Of a DNA stretch of 20,491 nucleotides, positions 14,831 through 20,491 are shown one piece after another. The stretch covers positions 1 to 20,491 of the forward strand of contig JANOBJ010000028.1 in assembly GCA_031411575.1 (NCBI GenBank), in the 5' to 3' direction. The stretch comes from JANOBJ01 sp031411575. GTDB lineage: Bacteria; Pseudomonadota; Gammaproteobacteria; Burkholderiales; Burkholderiaceae_C. The stretch's first letter is position 1; every line of letters begins with the position of its first letter. The notes under the pieces were generated by a model that worked only from the letters and a program-made list of their open reading frames with translations, did no database searches and was not told the origin of the DNA. The position numbers were made by a program, and so were the translations under genes.

Positions 14831-14869
14831 TTTGCTATATTAGTTATAGCAAATTATGACCAATTGATC
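14831..14869 (-). repeat. Palindromic intergenic repeat, copy 2
   Basis: TTTGCTAT (14831-14838) and ATAGCAAA (14846-14853) enclose a 7-base spacer, as in copy 1 at 2841-2863. On the minus strand the flank reads ATTGGTCATA before the palindrome, identical to copy 1, so the repeat unit spans nearly 40 bases and is inverted relative to copy 1. It lies 28 bases after the dppF-type stop codon, between convergent transcription units. Confidence 0.7.
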
Positions 14870-14944
14870 AGGACGACAGGCCGATTGGGCTTGAGAAATA
14901 GCGCCAGGGTGTCGGTGGCTTCTGCCAGGGCTGCCGTGGGACCG

Positions 14945-14999
14945 GCTCAGCCGGGCCACCGGCTGAGCGCCCTTGAGGGGGAAGCGCGCAGCGCTTCGC
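14945..14999. repeat. Strong hairpin plus GC double-hairpin element, copy B
   Basis: GCTCAGCCGG (14945-14954) and CCGGCTGAGC (14959-14968) are a perfect 10-bp inverted repeat with a 4-base loop. It abuts CCC-TTGA-GGGGG (14970-14981) and AAGCGC-gca-GCGCTT (14982-14996), the same architecture as 12800-12840. It lies just beyond the hexR stop codon. There is no T-run, so it is not a classical intrinsic terminator, but it could protect or end transcripts from both sides. The rest of 14803-15013 contains no gene. Confidence 0.55.
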
Positions 15000-15013
15000 G
15001 GGTGGGTCACCCG

Positions 15014-15862
15014 CTAGGCATACCTTTTGTTGCGCAGGTTGTTTTTCATCTCCTTGAGCAGCGGCTGCAGCTTGGCGCCACCAATGCGCAGGGCGACGCA
15101 GGTGGCCAGGATGTCGATCACCATCAGGTGCAGCAGACGCGACACCATCGGGCTGTAGCGATCGTAGCCCTCGGGATGGTCGGCCGCCAGGTGAATGTGC
15201 CCCGCGCTGGCCAGCGGCGAGCCGCTGGCGGTGAAGACGATGGCAGTAGCGCCATTCTTGCGCGCGATGTCGCAGGCGTCCATCAGGTCGCGCGTGCGGC
15301 CCGAGTTGGAGATCACCACCACGCAATCACCCGGCCCCAGCAGCGAGGCGCCCATCACCTGCATGTGGCCGTCGCTGTAGGCGATGGTGTGCACCCCCAG
15401 GCGGAAGAACTTGTGCTGCGCGTCCTGCGCCACGATGCCGGAGTTGCCGGCGCCATAGAACTCGATCCGCTTGCCGGCCTTGTAGGTCGCCACCAGTGCC
15501 TCGGCCGCTTTCTCGATGGCGTGGCTGGAGGCGTCGTTGCGGTATTTCAGGAAGGCCGCCACCGTGTTGTCGATCACCTTGACCAGTATGTCGCTGGTCT
15601 TGTCGTCCGCGTCCACACTGCGGTGGATGAAGGGCACGCCCTCACTCGCGCTGCCCGCCAGCTTGAGCTTGAAATCGCTCAGGCCGTCGTAGCCCATGCT
15701 GCGGCAAAAGCGCACCACGGTTGGCTTGCTCACATGCGCGCGATCGGCCAGTTCACTCACCGGCAGCTTGGGGAAGGCGCGCGGATCCGCCAGCACAAGC
15801 CTGCCCACGCGCTGCTCGGCCGGTGCCAGCGAGGGCAGGGAGGCCTTAATGCGATCGAGCAC
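15014..15862 (-). CDS. hexR: HexR-like transcriptional regulator (RpiR/MurR family)
   Basis: A 282-residue DNA-binding regulator. The N-terminal RpiR-type helix-turn-helix spans about 1-75, with the recognition region VSELADRAHVSKPTVVRFCR (35-54). The C-terminal SIS sugar-phosphate domain (about 125-260) includes IEFYGAGNSG (133-142) and VVVISNSGRTRD (181-192). In studied proteobacteria HexR represses zwf and Entner-Doudoroff and glycolytic genes and is released by 2-keto-3-deoxy-6-phosphogluconate. The GTG start shares one base with the zwf stop (TAGTG), so the two are translationally coupled, and placement beside zwf supports the HexR name over other RpiR members. HexR-like palindromes lie in the zwf upstream region, so autoregulation is likely. 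Confidence 0.9.
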   Translation of the reverse strand: MLDRIKASLPSLAPAEQRVGRLVLADPRAFPKLPVSELADRAHVSKPTVVRFCRSMGYDGLSDFKLKLAGSASEGVPFIHRSVDADDKTSDILVKVIDNTVAAFLKYRNDASSHAIEKAAEALVATYKAGKRIEFYGAGNSGIVAQDAQHKFFRLGVHTIAYSDGHMQVMGASLLGPGDCVVVISNSGRTRDLMDACDIARKNGATAIVFTASGSPLASAGHIHLAADHPEGYDRYSPMVSRLLHLMVIDILATCVALRIGGAKLQPLLKEMKNNLRNKRYA

Positions 15863-17316
15863 TAATTTTCCTCCATCCAGCAGTAGCCATCGCGCGCGAT
15901 CATCGCGCTTGATGCGCTCGGGCCCCAGCTGCCGGCGGTGTACGGGCGTGGCCCCTGGGTGTCGCTGCGCCAGTGCTCCATGATGGGTTCGACCCAGCGC
16001 CAGGCTTCTTCCTGTTCGTCGCTGCGCACAAACAGGTTCAGGCGCCCGTCGATCACGTCCAGCAGCAGCCGCTCATACGCGCCCACGCGCTCCGAGCCGA
16101 AACGTTTGTCGAAGTCCAGATCCAGTTGAACCGGGGCCAGCAGGTGGCTGTTGCGGCGGTTGTCCTGGCCCTGTGCCAGCAGGTGCAGCTCCAGCCCGTC
16201 CTTGGGCTGCAGGTTGATCACCAGCCGGTTGCCAGCGCCCGCCGGCGTGTGAAAGATCGGGTGCGGTGTCGGCTGGAAGTTCACCACGATATGCGCGTCA
16301 CGCCCCGCCAGCCGCTTGCCGGTGCGGATGTAGAACGGCACGCCGGCCCAGCGCCAGTTGGCGATCTCGGTGCGCAGCGCGACAAAGGTCTCGGTGCTGC
16401 TGGTGGCCGGCACACCGGGCTCTTCGCGGTAGCCGCGCACCGACCCGCCATTGCCATTGCCCGCCGCGTACTGGCCGCGCACCACGTTCTGTGCCAGGGT
16501 GTGCGCGGTCCAGGGTTTCAGCGAACGCAGTACCTTGAGTTTTTCGTCGCGGATGGCGTCGGCATGCGAGTTGATGGGTGGCTCCATGCCGATCGCGCAC
16601 AGCAGCTGCAGCGCGTGGTTCTGCACCATGTCGCGCAGCGCGCCGGTCTGGTCGTAGAACGCGCCACGCTTTTCCACGCCCAGGTCTTCAGCGATGGTGA
16701 TCTGGATGTTGGCGATGGTTTCGCGGCGCCACAGCGGCTCGAACAGCGCGTTGCCAAAACGCAGCGCAAACAGGTTTTGCACCGAAGGCTTGCCCAGGTA
16801 GTGGTCGATGCGGAAGATCTGGTTCTCGGCAAAGCTCCTGCGCACGGTTTCGTTGATGGCGCGGTTCGAGGCCAGGTCGTGCCCGAGCGGCTTTTCCAGC
16901 ACCAGCCGCGTGTTCGGCTGGTTCAGGCCCGCGGCGGCCAGCTGTTCGCACACGGTGGTGAAGAGCCCGGGCGCGGTGGCCACATACATCATCACGGTGT
17001 CGGCATTGCGCGCGCGCAGGGTTTCGGCCAGTTGCGCGTAATCGGCCGGCTTGGACAGGTCCAGCCGCAGATAGTGCAGCAGCGCCGCGAAACGCGCGAA
17101 CTCTTCGGCGCTCGGGCGTTTGGCCAGCTCGACATTGTCAAAGCGCGAGCGGATCAGCTCGCGGTACTGCTCGTCGGACATCTGGTCGCGGGCCACGCCG
17201 ATCAGGCGCCCACCTTCGGGCAGCGTGCCGTGTCGAAACGCCTGGAACAGTGCCGGCATCAATTTGCGCCAGGCCAGGTCGCCGGTGCCGCCAAAAATTA
17301 CAAGATCAAAGCTCAT
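15862..17316 (-). CDS. zwf: Glucose-6-phosphate 1-dehydrogenase
   Basis: A 484-residue cytoplasmic enzyme oxidising glucose 6-phosphate to 6-phosphogluconolactone with NAD(P)+, feeding the pentose-phosphate and Entner-Doudoroff routes. The Rossmann motif GGTGDLAWRK is at 9-18, EKPLGHDL at 141-148, and the substrate-binding signature RIDHYLGK at 169-176. The later PFYIRTGKRLAGR is also typical. The length is normal (480-490). The ATG at 17316 gives the usual N-terminus MSFDLVIFGGTGD; an in-frame TTG at 17340 would add eight unrelated residues. The ribosome-binding site is weak. hexR follows with a one-base overlap. A HexR-like palindrome lies 30 bases upstream of the start. Confidence 0.96.
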   Translation of the reverse strand: MSFDLVIFGGTGDLAWRKLMPALFQAFRHGTLPEGGRLIGVARDQMSDEQYRELIRSRFDNVELAKRPSAEEFARFAALLHYLRLDLSKPADYAQLAETLRARNADTVMMYVATAPGLFTTVCEQLAAAGLNQPNTRLVLEKPLGHDLASNRAINETVRRSFAENQIFRIDHYLGKPSVQNLFALRFGNALFEPLWRRETIANIQITIAEDLGVEKRGAFYDQTGALRDMVQNHALQLLCAIGMEPPINSHADAIRDEKLKVLRSLKPWTAHTLAQNVVRGQYAAGNGNGGSVRGYREEPGVPATSSTETFVALRTEIANWRWAGVPFYIRTGKRLAGRDAHIVVNFQPTPHPIFHTPAGAGNRLVINLQPKDGLELHLLAQGQDNRRNSHLLAPVQLDLDFDKRFGSERVGAYERLLLDVIDGRLNLFVRSDEQEEAWRWVEPIMEHWRSDTQGPRPYTAGSWGPSASSAMIARDGYCWMEEN

Positions 17317-17345
17317 GGTCGTGAAATCAGAGTCAGGCAATAATG

Positions 17346-17358
17346 GTAACTTAGTTTC
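17346..17358. promoter_or_regulatory. Weak HexR-like operator near the zwf start
   Basis: GTAAC-TTA-GTTTC is an imperfect palindrome with one mismatch between the arms, spaced by three bases like the HexR consensus (GTAAT-nnn-ATTAC type). It lies 30 bases before the zwf ATG at 17316, where a repressor would be expected. It is less convincing than the site at 17446-17458. Confidence 0.35.
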
Positions 17359-17445
17359 ATAGCCTCGTCCAGATCACCTGCGCTTGTGCACCCCCGCTAG
17401 TGTTTTCCCCATCAGACAAGTCCACCATATTTACTAACATCGGTC

Positions 17446-17458
17446 GTAATCAAATTAC
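17446..17458. promoter_or_regulatory. Probable HexR operator upstream of the Afu-type transporter genes
   Basis: GTAAT-CAA-ATTAC is a perfect 5-bp palindrome with a three-base spacer, matching the core of the published HexR consensus (TGTAAT-nnn-ATTACA) apart from the outermost bases. It sits 12 bases before the ATG at 17471 and directly before the GAGG ribosome-binding site (17460-17463). This position would block transcription initiated upstream. The divergent zwf-hexR unit on the other side of the 154-bp spacer (17317-17470) strengthens the assignment. No promoter could be placed confidently in this spacer. Confidence 0.6.
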
Positions 17459-17470
17459 TGAGGCGAAGCC

Positions 17471-18484
17471 ATGAAATCATTGTTTACGGGGGCCGCATGG
17501 GCCCTGTTGTCGCTGGGTGCCGCAGCGCAAGGCCAGGTCAACATCATCTGCTCGGTGCAGGCCGAGTGGTGCAACATGATTTCGACTGTATATGCCCGGA
17601 CCACCGGCGCCAAGGTGAACGTGTCGATGAAGGGCTCAGGTGAGGCGCTGGCCCAGCTCATCGCCGAAAAAGACAACCCCAAGACCGACGTCTGGTTCGG
17701 CGGCACCGGCGACCCGCACCTGCAGGCGGCCGAGCAGGGCCTCACACTCGAATACAAATCGCCGTCGCTCGGCTCCCTGCACCCGTGGGCCCAGCAGCAG
17801 GCGCAGCAGTCGGCCTTCAAGACCGTGGGCATCTACTCCGGCCCGCTGGGCTTTGGCTACAACCCCGAGCTGCTGGCCAAGAAAAAGCTGGCCGTGCCCA
17901 AAACCTGGGGCGACCTGCTCAAGCCTGAGTACAAAGGTGACGTGCAGGTGGCCAACCCGGCCTCCAGCGGCACCGCCTACACCATGATCGCCACGCTGGT
18001 GCAACTGATGGGCGAAGAGAAGGCTTTCGACTACCTCAAGGGCCTGCACAAAAACGTGAGCCAGTACACCCGCTCGGGCACCGGCCCCATCAAGGCCGTG
18101 GCGCGGGGCGAGACGGCGGTGTCGATCAGCTTTGTGCACGACGGCCCCGGCGAGAAGATGCAGGGCTTCCCGGTGGAAACCATCACCCCCACCGACGGCA
18201 CCGGCGCCGAGATCGGCTCCATGAGCATCATCAAGGGCTCGCGTAACCTGGAGGCCGCCAAGAAGTTCTACGAGTGGGCGCTGACGCCCGCCGCGCAGGA
18301 GATGGCAGCGGCCGCCAAGCAGTTCCAGGTGCCGTCCAACAAGACGGCCAAGGTGGACGAGCGCGTGCCTGACTTCAAGAAAATCAAGTTCATCAACTAC
18401 GACTACGCCAAATACGGGGCCAGCGCCGAGCGGCGCCGCCTGATCTCGCGCTGGGAAAAAGAAGTCAATTCGCTGCCGCGCTGA
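17471..18484 (+). CDS. ABC transporter periplasmic binding protein, AfuA/FbpA-like
   Basis: A 337-residue periplasmic binding protein of the family-1 type often annotated as Fe(3+)-binding. The signal peptide MKSLFTGAAWALLSLGAAA is cut before QGQVNIICS. Family-like stretches include VQAEWCNMISTVYARTTGAKV, KGSGEALAQL (about 55-64), DVWFGGTGDPHLQAA (about 76-90), GIYSGPLGFGYNPELLAKK, ANPASSGTAYTMIATLVQLMGEEKAFDYLKGLH, and YTRSGTGPIKAVARGE. The YY iron-ligand pair of true FbpA proteins is not evident near the C-terminus. AfuA of Actinobacillus, once called an iron protein, binds hexose phosphates. With zwf-hexR next door and a HexR-like site in front, a sugar-phosphate or related ligand is my preferred inference. 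GAGG precedes the ATG by seven bases. Confidence 0.85.
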   Translation: MKSLFTGAAWALLSLGAAAQGQVNIICSVQAEWCNMISTVYARTTGAKVNVSMKGSGEALAQLIAEKDNPKTDVWFGGTGDPHLQAAEQGLTLEYKSPSLGSLHPWAQQQAQQSAFKTVGIYSGPLGFGYNPELLAKKKLAVPKTWGDLLKPEYKGDVQVANPASSGTAYTMIATLVQLMGEEKAFDYLKGLHKNVSQYTRSGTGPIKAVARGETAVSISFVHDGPGEKMQGFPVETITPTDGTGAEIGSMSIIKGSRNLEAAKKFYEWALTPAAQEMAAAAKQFQVPSNKTAKVDERVPDFKKIKFINYDYAKYGASAERRRLISRWEKEVNSLPR

Positions 18485-18520
18485 TGTCGCCCCCACGTTC
18501 GCCCCGGCGGCGACACCTTC

Positions 18521-20491
18521 ATGACGCGTAAACCGAACGCGGCCATCCGCTTCTGGGTCGTGGCGGGCTTGCTGGCCTACATCGCGTTGCCCTGGTACGC
18601 GATCCAGGACACCGCGTGGTATGTCGCGCTGCCGCAGGTGCTGGGCGGCGCCGACACCGCCAATGGCCTGGTGCAAGCCCTGCTGCACAAGCGCAAGTGG
18701 CTGCTGCTGGGCCTGGCGGGGCTGGTGATGGCGGCCGCTGCGATCGGCATGCCACCGGGCAGGCAGCAGGGCAACTGGCTGCTGGCCGGCGGCGCAGTGG
18801 GCAGCGTGGGCCTGATGGGCAGCGGCTTTCTGATCGGCGCCAAGGGCTGGGCGTTTGAGGCGCTCAACGGCCGCTTTGGCGAGTTGGCGGTCAACCAGTT
18901 CGGCATGGGCATCGGTGCGTTGGTGGCGCTGACGGCGCTGGTGCTGCTGGCTGCCTTTGGCATGGCGCGGCGCGGTGCTTTCAAGGGTGATTTGTTCATT
19001 GCCGGCAGCGTGGTGGGCTGTGGCGTGCTGCTGGCTGTCTTCATCGCGTTCCCGGTTACCAAGGCGTTGTACGGCGCGTTCCTGAACGAAGAAGGGCGCT
19101 GGTCCATCACCGCACTCATCGCGCGCGTGGGCAATGAACGCGTCTGGGGCCTGGGCTGCGTGAACTTTGCAGAAGGTGGCGGTGTGCGCTGCGGCGTGGC
19201 GTGGAACACGCTGACGCTCGCGCTGCTCACGGCGGCCGGCACCACGGTGCTGGGCACCATGATGGCGCTGATGGCCGAGCGCGGCAACGCGCGCTTCCAG
19301 GCGCCGCTCAAGGTGCTGGCGCTGCTGCCGATCATCACGCCGCCGTTTGTGGTGGGGCTGGGCTTGATTCTGCTGTTTGGCCGCGCGGGCATCGCCAACC
19401 AGTTTCTGGAGTGGGCGTTTGGCATACCGCCGACGCGCTGGTTCTACGGCATGTTTGGCGTCTGGGTGGCGCAGATGTTCGCCTTCACGCCGATTGCCTT
19501 CATGATCATGCGCGGCGTGGTGCAGGGCGTGGCCCCCAGCCTGGAGGAAGCCGCGCAAACCCTGCGGGCGGACCGTCGCCGCACCTTCATGACCATCACG
19601 CTGCCGCTGCTCAAGCCCGGCTTGGCCAATGCGTTTTTGGTGGGCTTCATCGAGAGCATCGCCGATTTTGGCAACCCGATCATCGTGGGCGGCCAGTTCT
19701 CGGTGCTGTCCACCGAGATCTTCTTCGCCATCGTCGGCGCGCAATACGACCAGGGCCGCGCCGCCTCGCTGGCGTGGATTCTCACGCTGTTCGCACTCGC
19801 CGTGTTTGCCCTGCAGCGCGGCCTGTTGGGCAAGCAGAACTACACCACCGTCAGCGGCAAGGGCGACAGCGGCATCCCCATGCCCCTGCCCGACGGCGTG
19901 CGCCGCACCATTCAGGCCGTGGCGCTGCCGTGGATGGCGTTCACCGTCATCGTGTACCTGTTCGCGTTTGCCGGCGGCTTTGTGCAGACCTGGGGCCGCG
20001 ACTACACGCTCACGCTCAACCACTTCAAGACCGCGTTCGCGCTGGAGTGGGGCCAGTTCGGCCTGGTCTGGGCCGGCACGGCGTGGAACTCGCTTTTCAC
20101 CACGCTCAAGCTCGCGGGCGCCGCCGCGCCGGTTACGGCCACCATCGGCCTGCTGATCGCCTACCTGCTGGCGCGCACCGAGTTCAAGGGCCAGGGCGTG
20201 TTTGAATTTGCCGCGCTGCTGGCGTTCGCCATCCCCGGCACGGTGCTGGGCGTGAGCTACATCCTGGCCTTCAACGTGCCGCCCTTTGAACTGACCGGCA
20301 CCGGCCTGATCATCGTGCTGTGCTTCGTGTTTCGCAATCTGCCGGTGGGTGTGCGCGCCGGCACCGCCAGCTTCAAACAGTTGGACAAGAGCCTGGACGA
20401 AGCCAGCACCATGCTGCGTGCGGGCACCGCTACGACGCTGCGCCGTGTGGTGCTGCCGCTTTTGAAGCCCGCACTCGTGGCCGCACTCGTG
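18521..20491 (+). CDS. ABC transporter permease, fused two-domain (AfuB/FbpB type), truncated by the window end
   Basis: The frame opens at ATG 18521 (MTRKPNAAIRFWVV) and stays open to the last base, showing 657 residues. It is an inner-membrane permease with two fused transport domains. The first EAA-type loop is LEEAAQTLRADRRRTFMTITLPLLKPG (about 341-367), followed by ESIADFGNPIIVGG; the second is LDEASTMLRAGTATTLRRVVLPLLKPA near the window end. About four extra hydrophobic segments (residues 10-160, for example WLLLGLAGLVMAAAAIG and IGALVALTALVLLAAFGMA) precede the first transport domain, making the protein longer than a minimal FbpB. The gene follows the binding-protein stop by 36 bases. 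The Shine-Dalgarno is weak. An ATPase gene is expected next, beyond the window. Confidence 0.88.
   Translation, partial: MTRKPNAAIRFWVVAGLLAYIALPWYAIQDTAWYVALPQVLGGADTANGLVQALLHKRKWLLLGLAGLVMAAAAIGMPPGRQQGNWLLAGGAVGSVGLMGSGFLIGAKGWAFEALNGRFGELAVNQFGMGIGALVALTALVLLAAFGMARRGAFKGDLFIAGSVVGCGVLLAVFIAFPVTKALYGAFLNEEGRWSITALIARVGNERVWGLGCVNFAEGGGVRCGVAWNTLTLALLTAAGTTVLGTMMALMAERGNARFQAPLKVLALLPIITPPFVVGLGLILLFGRAGIANQFLEWAFGIPPTRWFYGMFGVWVAQMFAFTPIAFMIMRGVVQGVAPSLEEAAQTLRADRRRTFMTITLPLLKPGLANAFLVGFIESIADFGNPIIVGGQFSVLSTEIFFAIVGAQYDQGRAASLAWILTLFALAVFALQRGLLGKQNYTTVSGKGDSGIPMPLPDGVRRTIQAVALPWMAFTVIVYLFAFAGGFVQTWGRDYTLTLNHFKTAFALEWGQFGLVWAGTAWNSLFTTLKLAGAAAPVTATIGLLIAYLLARTEFKGQGVFEFAALLAFAIPGTVLGVSYILAFNVPPFELTGTGLIIVLCFVFRNLPVGVRAGTASFKQLDKSLDEASTMLRAGTATTLRRVVLPLLKPALVAALV

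Noticed and set aside
15973..17343. 456-codon open frame on the plus strand
   Set aside because: It mirrors zwf, whose motifs are unmistakable; the translation is low-complexity and lacks family features.
17636..20023. 795-codon open frame on the minus strand
   Set aside because: It is antisense to the binding-protein and permease genes; its His/Arg/Gln-rich translation has no domain sense and comes from the GC bias of the real genes.
17471..20491. Straight annotation as ferric-iron transporter
   Set aside because: Similarity to Fbp proteins alone does not fix the ligand; the tyrosine pair is not evident and the HexR context points elsewhere.

Overview
The window looks like a chromosomal segment of a high-GC betaproteobacterium, most likely Burkholderiales, family Comamonadaceae. 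This is inferred from recognised proteins (an Omp32-type porin, the zwf-hexR pair, an OsmC/Coq7 neighbourhood) and from short intergenic palindromes of a kind I associate with that family. No phage, transposase, plasmid function, CRISPR array, rRNA or tRNA is visible.

Layout. (1) 1-2042, minus strand: ilvA (threonine deaminase) followed by the start of cobT. ilvA is split by a one-base frameshift in a run of six A's. (2) About 2086-2280: a strongly folded, terminator-ended element read on the minus strand, lying between ilvA and a divergent OsmC-family gene; I treat it as a candidate small RNA or leader. (3) 2337-3531: OsmC-like gene (+) and coq7 (-), convergent, with a palindromic repeat between them. 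(4) 3532-5177: a 505-bp spacer, then a general porin with a clear terminator. (5) 5275-6129: a DUF3047 lipoprotein. (6) 6155-14802: a nine-kilobase peptide-transporter locus on the plus strand, in the order solute-binding protein 1, DppB-type permease, M20 amidohydrolase, solute-binding protein 2, DppC-type permease, and two ATPases. (7) 14803-15013: a repeat-rich spacer between convergent units. (8) 15014-17316, minus strand: zwf then hexR, overlapping by one base. (9) 17317-17470: a divergent control region with a HexR-like palindrome and a weaker second one. (10) 17471-20491, plus strand: an AfuA/FbpA-like binding protein and a fused two-domain permease that runs off the window.

How the genes work together. 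The peptide locus encodes a full importer plus a cytoplasmic amidohydrolase, consistent with uptake and hydrolysis of peptides or N-acylated amino acids. The zwf-hexR/transporter block suggests that the central-carbon regulator HexR, which responds to the Entner-Doudoroff intermediate KDPG in studied bacteria, controls glucose-6-phosphate dehydrogenase and also a divergent Afu-type transporter. That would make a sugar-phosphate or related carbon acid a more likely substrate than ferric iron.

Most promising for follow-up are the HexR-like palindrome next to the Afu-type transporter, the structured RNA candidate upstream of ilvA, and the ilvA frameshift. I do not see a wholly new multi-gene system.
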